This document shows, in pieces, positions 1 through 5,580 of a stretch of DNA of 10,114 nucleotides. Where the stretch lies: NCBI GenBank assembly GCA_934271725.1, contig CAKQSC010000035.1, forward strand, positions 1 to 10,114, given 5' to 3'. The DNA comes from an uncultured Clostridia bacterium (GTDB taxonomy: Bacteria; Bacillota; Clostridia; Christensenellales; Borkfalkiaceae). Below the pieces are notes generated by a model. It was not told where the DNA came from. It saw nothing but the letters and a program-made list of their open reading frames with translations, and ran no database searches. The position numbers and the translations under genes were made by a program. The stretch's first letter is position 1. The number at the start of each line of letters is the position of its first letter.

Positions 1-2
1 TG

Positions 3-809
3 CCGAAAACAAAAGTCTGGGAAGACATGAAACACGCGGCTAAAATTGTAAATTCGCTTTCGCGTGGCTTTGTTAACTTTTTTCCGCTTTTCGGGTTCAA
101 AAATAGCGGAATGGAAAGCGAAGAACAGGTTGTGGATATGCTTGCCGACACAGCGAAAGAGACGGGACTTTTTTGCCTTTGTTACGATTGTTACACGCAG
201 TGTAATTACGAAATTCAGAAAGAAAAAGGACTTGAAGAGTATTTCAAAAATCTGGTTCTTTTCAAAAAAGCGGCGGATAGAGTAGGTGTTCCGTTCTGGA
301 CGACACTTTTATCCGTTGGACATTGGTGTTATAGGACTCCCGATCGCGACGATATAAGGTGGCAGATATACACTGCGCTTGCTCACGGCGTGCAGGGCAT
401 TTTGTGGTTTTTTATTTACGAAAGGGATAAGGATTCTTCTTTCCGCGAATCGCCTATAAACACGTTTTGGGAAAAAACGCCTATGTTTGCGCTTTTGTCC
501 GACGAAAATAGAATGTTTTTAAAGTATTACAGCGGAAAGTTTGTCGGGAGTAAACTTTTGAACGTTTTTCACAGGGGTAAGGTTTACGGTGGCGTTGCGG
601 AGTATAAGGACGGCGTAATAGTGAATTTTACAGTTAATGACGGAGGGTTCGGTCCGAGCCTTATTATTTCCGAGTTCGAAAAAAACGGCAAGAAATTTGT
701 TTGCGTGACCAATCAAAATCAGAAAATGATTCAAATCGTAAGCGGTGAGTATAACGGCAGGAAATACAGCGAATGGCTCGCACCCGGGCAACTTGTCATT
801 ATAGAATAA
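3..809 (+). CDS. Putative glycoside hydrolase, TIM-barrel type, C-terminal part (5' end outside window)
   Basis: The frame is open through the left edge: eight codons precede the first ATG at 27 and there is no ribosome binding site before it, so this is the 3' part of a longer gene. The 269 visible residues look like the end of a (beta/alpha)8 barrel followed by a C-terminal beta-sandwich. A segment reading WQIYTALAHGVQGILWFFIY (window 361-420) resembles the late barrel strand of GH42-like beta-galactosidases and related uncharacterised hydrolases, where a run of the type YxALAxGxxGIxxF precedes the substrate pocket. The tail ends in LAPGQLVIIE, typical of a terminal sandwich strand. Catalytic acids cannot be assigned from this fragment and the substrate is unknown. 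The visible part has no signal peptide, though one could lie upstream. Role by inference: hydrolysis of an oligosaccharide or glycoside. The gene ends at TAA and is followed by a shared terminator. Confidence 0.6.
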   Translation, partial: PKTKVWEDMKHAAKIVNSLSRGFVNFFPLFGFKNSGMESEEQVVDMLADTAKETGLFCLCYDCYTQCNYEIQKEKGLEEYFKNLVLFKKAADRVGVPFWTTLLSVGHWCYRTPDRDDIRWQIYTALAHGVQGILWFFIYERDKDSSFRESPINTFWEKTPMFALLSDENRMFLKYYSGKFVGSKLLNVFHRGKVYGGVAEYKDGVIVNFTVNDGGFGPSLIISEFEKNGKKFVCVTNQNQKMIQIVSGEYNGRKYSEWLAPGQLVIIE

Positions 810-885
810 AATACCCTGTAATCGACCTATTGATTCACTTTTTATTTGCTATCGTTAGTGATTACAAATGGTATACATAATATAA

Positions 886-930
886 AAAACGGCAGATGCG
901 TTAAACTTTGTGTGTCTGCCGTTTTATCGT
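886..930. terminator. Bidirectional intrinsic terminator between convergent genes
   Basis: A perfect 11-bp stem (AAAACGGCAGA at 886-896 with its complement at 915-925) closes an 18-nt loop. T-rich sequence follows on the + strand, and the A-rich flank at 880-889 supplies a U-tract for the - strand. It sits between the + strand hydrolase ending at 809 and the - strand AraC gene ending at 954, so it can serve both. Confidence 0.8.
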
Positions 931-953
931 TTTATGTCCGTTCGTCGGGCGTT

Positions 954-1805
954 TTATTTTTGTTTAACGCTTGACGGGGTTGTATGATAAATTTTTTTGA
1001 ATAAATGATAAAAGTGCGATGGGTTAGCAATGCCGACCGCAGAACAAATCCGTTCGATAGACATATCCGTTGTCCTGAGCAAAAGGTAGGCTTGTTCGAC
1101 TTTCTTTTTATTAAAAAAATCGAGCATAGTTGTGCCGGTGTAACGCTTAAAAAGCCGCCTCATATAATCGGGGTTATATGCAAACTCTTTGATTATATCC
1201 GAAGCGGATAAAGAAAAATTATTCACGTCGCTGAACTTGGTTATAAGAGACATGATCCAATCGGGATAATTGTTCGCGTGTTCGGAAAGATAATATTTTT
1301 TTAAAAACAACGAAATAATCTTGGATAAAATAGATTTTGCCATAACTATATGGCTTATGTTATCGGACGGCAGAAAAAGATAAGAACTACAACTTACAAG
1401 ATCCGAAATCTGTTCATAAGTCAGAACAAACGATTTTACTCCGTTTACCGAAAGAATCGAATCGTAAAGTCCATTATAAAAGAAATTGCAGGCTTCTATA
1501 AAAAAGTCGGTTTCAATCAGTACATCGGTATGCTCGAAAACGTGATTGCCGTCAAGTCTGAACCCGTGAACGTCATCGCGTGTGAGCAGTGCGGCATCAC
1601 CTTTTTTAACTATGACTTCCTGTCCGTTGATCAGGTGATAGGCCTGTCCGTTCGTTACAAAAAAGAACTCTATAAACGCATGTTTATGCATTTTTGAGTT
1701 TTCAGTGGGTGTTTTTCGCGCATAAATGCGATATTTTTGGCTGTTCGACGGGGCCGCCCAGCTGAAATAGTTAAACGTCACAACGTCTTTCTGTTTGTCT
1801 TTCAT
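954..1805 (-). CDS. AraC-family transcriptional regulator with cupin sensor domain
   Basis: This is a 283-residue DNA-binding regulator of the AraC/XylS type. Residues about 38-82 form a cupin-like ligand domain (MHKHAFIEFFFVTNGQAYHL, then KKGDAALLTRDDVHGF). Residues about 195-283 form the double helix-turn-helix, with DIIKEFAYNPDYMRRLFKRY in the first HTH and MSIERICSAVGIANPSHFYH then LFKKIYHTTPSSV in the second, matching the family consensus closely. The frame also opens with a GTG at 1859, but that codon lies at the -10 element of the promoter (1860-1865) and upstream of the expected transcript start near 1853. The ATG at 1803-1805, preceded by a modest GAGAG ribosome binding site, is therefore preferred. 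Such regulators usually activate adjacent carbohydrate genes. The divergent GH37 operon, with direct repeats between the two promoters, is the likely target and autoregulation is possible. The ligand is unknown. Confidence 0.92.
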   Translation of the reverse strand: MKDKQKDVVTFNYFSWAAPSNSQKYRIYARKTPTENSKMHKHAFIEFFFVTNGQAYHLINGQEVIVKKGDAALLTRDDVHGFRLDGNHVFEHTDVLIETDFFIEACNFFYNGLYDSILSVNGVKSFVLTYEQISDLVSCSSYLFLPSDNISHIVMAKSILSKIISLFLKKYYLSEHANNYPDWIMSLITKFSDVNNFSLSASDIIKEFAYNPDYMRRLFKRYTGTTMLDFFNKKKVEQAYLLLRTTDMSIERICSAVGIANPSHFYHLFKKIYHTTPSSVKQK

Positions 1806-1859
1806 AATTCTCTCGTTTTTTTCGGATAATATATTATGAGCGATACGTTTCTCGCTCAC

Positions 1860-1888
1860 ATATTATCACATTGCCGTTGTATTGTCAA
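1860..1888 (-). promoter_or_regulatory. Promoter of the AraC-family gene
   Basis: On the - strand a perfect TTGACA (1883-1888) is followed after 17 nt by TAATAT (1860-1865), a near-consensus sigma-A promoter. Transcription would start near 1853, about 48 nt before the ATG at 1805. This rules out the GTG at 1859 as the start. Confidence 0.8.
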
Positions 1889-1890
1889 TG

Positions 1891-1921
1891 AAAAGTCGGT
1901 TTTGAACATAAAAAAGTCGGT
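1891..1921 (+). promoter_or_regulatory. Putative AraC-type operator: two direct repeats
   Basis: The decamer AAAAGTCGGT occurs at 1891-1900 and again at 1912-1921, exactly 21 bp (two helical turns) apart. AraC-type proteins typically bind direct repeats with this kind of spacing next to a -35 box. The pair begins 3 bp from the leftward -35 and ends 9 bp before the rightward -35-like element, so it could control both directions. The assignment to the neighbouring regulator is inferred from position and repeat form. Confidence 0.6.
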
Positions 1922-1929
1922 GTTAGTTA

Positions 1930-1958
1930 TTGACGAACAATTGAATGGGTGGTAAAAT
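1930..1958 (+). promoter_or_regulatory. Candidate rightward promoter, divergent from the AraC promoter
   Basis: TTGACG (1930-1935), a 17-nt spacer and TAAAAT (1953-1958) make a good sigma-A-like promoter facing the GH37 gene. It overlaps the ATG at 1945 that opens the remnant frame, so that ATG cannot be translated from this promoter. If used, it would give a leader of roughly 400 nt containing the dead remnant before the GH37 start at 2367. Confidence 0.5.
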
Positions 1959-2338
1959 AATCACGTTGAAAAGCGACAGCACTTATATTATAAAAATGGA
2001 TATGAGAACCGATGCCGAAGGCGGTACGGGATGCCGGGTTTATGCGGACGGTAACAAGACCGATCAGACATGGGACTGCATATTTAAAGGCGGAGTCGTT
2101 ACGGGTAATGCTACTATATATGCCGACGGCGTTATTTCGGGTGTCAATGCTGACCGGAGTACGGTTTCCATAAATTATACGCCGACTGAAAATATTTCGT
2201 ATTTACGTTTTACCGATTGGGCTGAAAAAGGTTTTCAGCTTAAAAATTTTATCGTAACCGATCTATTTCGGACTTGATAAAGACATAGAGTTTGACGGAC
2301 ATACTTTTCTTTTAACGGACGTAGTAGCATATAAGTAA
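1945..2338 (+). pseudogene. Frameshifted C-terminal remnant of a beta-sandwich (carbohydrate-binding-like) domain gene
   Basis: Positions 1945-2277 read as 110 residues rich in alternating beta-strand patterns, such as STYIIKMDMRTDAEGGTGCR and ISYLRFTDWAEKGFQLKNF, resembling jelly-roll modules attached to secreted glycosidases. The frame stops at TGA 2275-2277, but the next frame (2267-2338) continues in coding style as FGLDKDIEFDGHTFLLTDVV then AYK and TAA. One extra T in the run at 2266-2268 would explain the split: without it, DLFGLDKD reads straight through. The opening ATG has no ribosome binding site and lies inside a promoter-like sequence. I read this as the tail of a larger gene whose front has been deleted. 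The exact family is not recognised. Confidence 0.6.
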
Positions 2339-2366
2339 TAAATAACAGTTGAAAAAGGTACAGAAC

Positions 2367-3593
2367 ATGGATAAAGTTTCATCATACATTCGGGCGAACT
2401 GGGAAAAAACATTTCATCCTTCAAGCGAACTTATCGGGAGCGTGAAGATAAATTACCCGTATGTATCGCCGTGCGCAACGGACGTATATACGGAAATTTA
2501 TTATTGGGATACATATTTCATAAATCTCGGGCTTATGCTCGACGACTATACCGAGCAAGCGAAGAATAATATAGATAACATATCTCAGTTTATAAACGCG
2601 CTTGGTTTTATGCCGAACGCAAATACGATTACCGACAGATCTCAGCCGCCCTTTTTCACGCGTATGGTTTACGATTATTTCCATAGAACGGACGATGAAT
2701 CCATTATAACAAAATATATCGAAACGATCTTAAAAGAATATGAATTCTGGCAAACAAAAAGGAAAAATCGGCTCGGTCTGAACTCGTACGGCACGCATGG
2801 CAGTAAGACGGAAATTCTGAATAATTACGTCTGGCATCACGTCAGAGTTCACGAATGTGGCGAAACAGAAGAAGAACGACTTCGCATCGGAAAAGACATT
2901 ATGGCTATAGCCGAAAGCGGGCTTGATTTCAATATGCGGTTCAGAACGCCGAAAAGCAGGATTGCAGCCCATGAGTTTTTGCACCTTGATTTGGACTGTA
3001 TTCTGTACGATATGGAAATAAAAACCGCCGACATGTTGCGGCTTTTGAAGCGTAACGAAGAAGCGGAAATATTTATGAGAAATGCAGAAAACCGTAAAGA
3101 GAAGATGAATAAATACTACCTTACAAAAGACGGTATTTATCTCGATTACGATTTCGAAACGGGCAAACATTCCGAAATTTTGTCGGCTGTTTCTCTTTAT
3201 CCGTACACTTTCGGGGTGTCTGACGATAGAAAAAGCGCATTGAAAGTGCTGAAACGGCTTGAACTTAATTACGGGCTTTCGGCTTGCGAATATCGCGACG
3301 ACGATTTGTTTTATCAATGGGATTATCCATGTATGTGGCCGGCTGCAACCTGCCTTGCCTATATGGGGCTGAAAAATCTCGGATTAAATGCCGAGGCAAC
3401 GCGCATAGCAGGCAAGTATGTATCCGTTGCGGGTAAAATATTCGAAGAAACGGGTAGGCTTTGGGAAAAATACGACGCGTTAACCGGCAAAATCGCGGTA
3501 ACTAGCGAGTACGATACAATGCCTATGATGGGCTGGACGGCTGCGGTTTATCGTTATTTTGCGGAAAACGAAAAACAGTCGTTGAATTTTTAA
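2367..3593 (+). CDS. GH37 trehalase-family glycosidase, compact form
   Basis: This 408-residue protein belongs to the (alpha/alpha)6-barrel trehalases, inverting enzymes that cleave alpha,alpha-trehalose to two glucoses. Recognisable landmarks are EIYYWDTYFINLGL (residues 43-56, second half of trehalase signature 1), RSQPPFF (91-97), ESGLDF (183-188; Asp187 matches the catalytic acid), QWDYPCMWP (317-325, signature 2) and WEKYD (366-370; Glu367 matches the catalytic base). It is shorter than the roughly 550-residue secreted trehalases, and no signal peptide is visible, so it is probably cytoplasmic. The GGRF part of signature 1, the RPES-type arginine region and the glycine-rich lid near the C terminus are not conserved, so the substrate may differ from trehalose. 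The frame opens at TTG 2349, but ATG 2367 is chosen because AAAAAGG (2352-2358) lies 8 nt before it. It is likely controlled from the divergent AraC region. Confidence 0.85.
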   Translation: MDKVSSYIRANWEKTFHPSSELIGSVKINYPYVSPCATDVYTEIYYWDTYFINLGLMLDDYTEQAKNNIDNISQFINALGFMPNANTITDRSQPPFFTRMVYDYFHRTDDESIITKYIETILKEYEFWQTKRKNRLGLNSYGTHGSKTEILNNYVWHHVRVHECGETEEERLRIGKDIMAIAESGLDFNMRFRTPKSRIAAHEFLHLDLDCILYDMEIKTADMLRLLKRNEEAEIFMRNAENRKEKMNKYYLTKDGIYLDYDFETGKHSEILSAVSLYPYTFGVSDDRKSALKVLKRLELNYGLSACEYRDDDLFYQWDYPCMWPAATCLAYMGLKNLGLNAEATRIAGKYVSVAGKIFEETGRLWEKYDALTGKIAVTSEYDTMPMMGWTAAVYRYFAENEKQSLNF

Positions 3594-3604
3594 CTAACAT
3601 AAGT

Positions 3605-3632
3605 AACGTCGTTTTTATTCGGCGTTTCTTTA
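3605..3632 (+). terminator. Weak terminator-like hairpin after the GH37 gene
   Basis: AACGTCG (3605-3611) can pair with CGGCGTT (3620-3626), with one G-U pair and an 8-nt loop, followed by TCTTTATTCT. The short stem and interrupted T-run make it a weak candidate. Confidence 0.35.
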
Positions 3633-3668
3633 TTCTCTATCGATTAAACCGATAAAAAGGAAAAACGA

Positions 3669-3884
3669 ATAAACAAAGGCAGATTTACGATACCTACGGA
3701 TGAAAGTTTCGTTGAGGGCACTAAGATTATAGCCGAAAAATGGGGAGCGGACGCCGTCCGCGATTGCGACGGAACAAAACTTCCCGAAAACCCCGGGCGG
3801 TTCGGGAGTTGTGGCAATGTCAAGCGGTGTCGGTCCCTCGCTTTGGATAAGCCTTTAACGCGGGCGGAAGGTAGCGCGATATAA
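3669..3884 (+). pseudogene. N-terminal stub of a GH112 galactosyl-disaccharide phosphorylase, start codon lost
   Basis: From 3669 the frame reads (I)NKGRFTIPTDESFVEG followed by TKIIAEKWGADAVRDCDGTK and LPEN. This matches the start of GH112 enzymes (lacto-N-biose/galacto-N-biose or galactosyl-rhamnose phosphorylases), whose N termini carry GRxTxPT, WGADAxRDCDGT and LP in this order. These enzymes release galactose 1-phosphate and are normally about 700 residues. Only about 42 codons remain. A good ribosome binding site, AAAAAGGA (3654-3661), lies 7 nt before the first codon, but that codon is ATA where ATG would be expected. After codon 43 the similarity ends. The same frame runs to TAA at 3882-3884, while the +1 frame from 3796 reads GGSGVVAMSSGVGPSLWISL to TAA at 3858, which may be the tail of another protein that I cannot identify. 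I interpret this as a large internal deletion plus start-codon loss. Confidence 0.75.
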
Positions 3885-3941
3885 ACGGTTTTATAAAATC
3901 AGACCGGACGGTGTTTATTTGCCGTTCGGTCTGTTCCGTTT
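3883..3941 (+). terminator. Intrinsic terminator after the GH112 stub
   Basis: CAGACCGGACGG (3900-3911) pairs with CCGTTCGGTCTG (3922-3933) over 12 bp with one G-U pair and a 10-nt loop. An outer AAACGG (3883-3888) can pair with CCGTTT (3936-3941). The downstream tract is only moderately T-rich. It insulates the old phosphorylase unit from the promoter at 3970. Confidence 0.65.
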
Positions 3942-3969
3942 AAATGTTTTTCGGGTTTTGCGTTCCGTA

Positions 3970-3998
3970 TTGACATTGCCCCGACGATATGTTATTAT
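3970..3998 (+). promoter_or_regulatory. Promoter of the alpha/beta-hydrolase gene
   Basis: A perfect TTGACA (3970-3975), a 17-nt spacer and TATTAT (3993-3998) form a near-consensus sigma-A promoter. The transcript would start near 4005, about 40 nt before the ATG at 4046. Confidence 0.7.
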
Positions 3999-4045
3999 TG
4001 TTGCGATAATGTAAAAGGCGCTTTTAACAGGCGGGAAAACGAAAA

Positions 4046-4675
4046 ATGAACGAACGGACGAAAATAAAAGACAAGGCGATAATTTACGTTCACGGGAAAG
4101 GCGGTAACGCCGACGAGGCTACGCATTACAAACTGTTGTTTGAAAATTGCGATGTTATAGGGTTCGACTATAAATCGCGGAATCCGCGGGAAGCGAAAGA
4201 AGAGTTTCCGCTCTTCTTCGATACGGTAAGCAAAAAGTATAAGTCCGTCGATATGATAGCGAACAGCATAGGCGCGTATTTTGCAATGAACGCCCTTGCC
4301 GACAAAAGAATAGGAAAAGCGTATTTTATCTCGCCCGTCGTCGATATGGAAAGGCTTATCGTCGATATGATGAAGCGGTCGGGCGTAACGGAAAGCGAAC
4401 TTTCCGACAAAAAAGAAATCCCGACGTCTTTCGGAGAAACTTTGTCGTACGATTATCTTTGCTACGTCCGCAATAACCCTTTGAAATGGAATATTCAAAC
4501 GCTTATTTTATACGGAGAAAAAGATAACCTTACGTCTTACGAAACCGTTTCGGCTTTTGCGGAAAAGATTCACGCGACGCTTACCGTGATGAAAGGCGGT
4601 GGACATTATTTCCATACGGAAGAGCAGATGAGGTTCGCGGACGAATGGATTGAAAGCATCGTCCGCGGTAAATAG
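4046..4675 (+). CDS. Small alpha/beta-fold hydrolase
   Basis: The 209-residue cytoplasmic protein has the serine-hydrolase layout. An N-terminal strand and oxyanion loop IIYVHGKGG (12-20) are followed by a nucleophile elbow ANSIGAYFAM (72-81) with Ser74, where Asn replaces the usual glycine two residues before the serine or the first Gly of GxSxG is shifted to Ala. The acid strand is LILYGEKDNLT (153-163) with Asp160, and the base loop is GGGHYFH (184-190) with His187 as likely catalytic base. No signal peptide or membrane segment is seen. Family members include esterases, thioesterases and peptidases, so the substrate cannot be stated. It has its own promoter at 3970. The ribosome binding site is poor: AGG lies about 14 nt upstream and only GGGA is nearer. 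The ATG at 4046 is the first start in frame after the predicted transcript start. No terminator separates it from the following regulator gene. Confidence 0.85.
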   Translation: MNERTKIKDKAIIYVHGKGGNADEATHYKLLFENCDVIGFDYKSRNPREAKEEFPLFFDTVSKKYKSVDMIANSIGAYFAMNALADKRIGKAYFISPVVDMERLIVDMMKRSGVTESELSDKKEIPTSFGETLSYDYLCYVRNNPLKWNIQTLILYGEKDNLTSYETVSAFAEKIHATLTVMKGGGHYFHTEEQMRFADEWIESIVRGK

Positions 4676-4696
4676 AAACGGTTGTCAATAGGGGGT

Positions 4697-4713
4697 AGCA
4701 ACAAACGGTTGCT
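4697..4713. promoter_or_regulatory. Inverted repeat touching the -35 of the XRE regulator promoter
   Basis: AGCAAC (4697-4702), a 5-nt centre and GTTGCT (4708-4713) form a perfect 6-bp inverted repeat ending on the first base of the -35 box. No T-run follows, so it is not a terminator. An operator for the adjacent HTH protein is plausible but unproven. Confidence 0.4.
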
Positions 4714-4741
4714 TGTATACGGCAAAAAAGGGCGCTATAAT
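4713..4741 (+). promoter_or_regulatory. Promoter of the XRE/zinc-ribbon gene and probably galK
   Basis: A perfect TATAAT (4736-4741) lies 17 nt after TTGTAT (4713-4718), a half-conserved -35. It precedes the strong ribosome binding site at 4766-4774. Confidence 0.65.
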
Positions 4742-4781
4742 GTTTGGGTAAAGGAATTATCGGGTAAAGGAGATAAGAAAT

Positions 4782-5543
4782 ATGAAAAACGTTATAGCGG
4801 AACTTCGGATTAAAACGGGTATGTCGCAGGAAGAACTCGCGCAAAAAATATTCGTAACGCGTCAGGCGGTGTCGCGTTGAGAGAACGGCGAAACGACGCC
4901 GAATCCCGAAATGCTTAAAACGCTTTCCGAACTGTTCGACGTTTCGATAGACACGCTTTTAGGCTCGCCGAGAAAACAAGTTTGTCAATGTTGCGGAATG
5001 CCCCTCGACGACCGTTCGGTTATGGGACGGAACAAGGACGGTTCCGTAAACGAGAATTATTGCAAATGGTGCTACGCCGACGGAACGTATACTTATTCCG
5101 ATCCGAGCGACCTCATAGACGTGTGCGTAAAACAAATGGCGGGCGACGGCTTTACCGAAGAACAGGCTCGCGAGTATATGAAAGATTTGCTACCGAAACT
5201 CGATTACTGGAAAAGGTACGAAGAATTAAGCGACGGCGGGCAGTTCGAGCAATTTAAACGTCAACTTGTAAAAGAGATAAACGACCTCGGTATAGAGGGA
5301 TTGCCGAAAATCGAAAAACTTAACGCACTCGTCGGTAAGTTCGTAAATCTCGAATACCCTTTGCCGAACGGAAAGACGGCAAAGTTTTTAAACGACGAAA
5401 AAACGTATCTCGGCAATCAGGTCGAATGTGAATTCGGCGGTGACAGGTGTTTCGGCATTGTTGCCGACGCGTCCTTTATACTTGTCTGCACGTACGGAAA
5501 AGAGGGTGAAAATCCCGAACTCGTGCTGTACAAAAAGAGATGA
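4782..5543 (+). pseudogene. XRE-type HTH regulator with zinc-ribbon domain, interrupted by in-frame TGA
   Basis: Translation from ATG 4782, preceded at 7 nt by AAAGGAGAT (4766-4774), gives an HTH_3 domain: ELRIKTGMSQEELAQKIFVT then RQAVSR. At codon 33 (4878-4880) comes TGA, followed in the same frame by ENGETTPNPEMLKTLSELFD. Relatives read SRWENG here, so a single G-to-A change of TGG explains the stop. The rest is intact: codons 68-97 form a putative zinc ribbon (CQCCGMPL, then CKWCYADGTY; cysteines 68, 70, 71, 94, 97), with a helical stretch and a C-terminal beta-rich domain ending at TGA 5541-5543. The total would be 253 residues. TGG encodes Trp elsewhere, and this gene itself ends in TGA, so recoding is unlikely. 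The C-terminal part could be made only by readthrough or reinitiation, for example at ATG 4911, which has no ribosome binding site. galK follows after 37 nt without a terminator. Confidence 0.8.
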
Positions 5544-5580
5544 GAAAACGGTAAATTAACATTAAAAGGAAAAATGGCAA

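Noticed and set aside
1350..1697. 115-residue + strand frame inside the AraC gene
   Set aside because: It is a shadow of the AraC reading frame, which has clear cupin and HTH motifs and a consensus promoter.
1857..1859. GTG start giving a 301-residue AraC protein
   Set aside because: The codon lies between the -10 element and the expected transcript start, and has no ribosome binding site.
2730..3317. 195-residue - strand frame opposite the GH37 gene
   Set aside because: It is antisense to a gene with catalytic motifs; the translation is low-complexity and unlike any family.
4878..4880. Alternative genetic code with UGA as Trp
   Set aside because: Trp is encoded by TGG throughout the neighbouring genes, and TGA ends the same gene at 5541-5543; one TGA does not support recoding.
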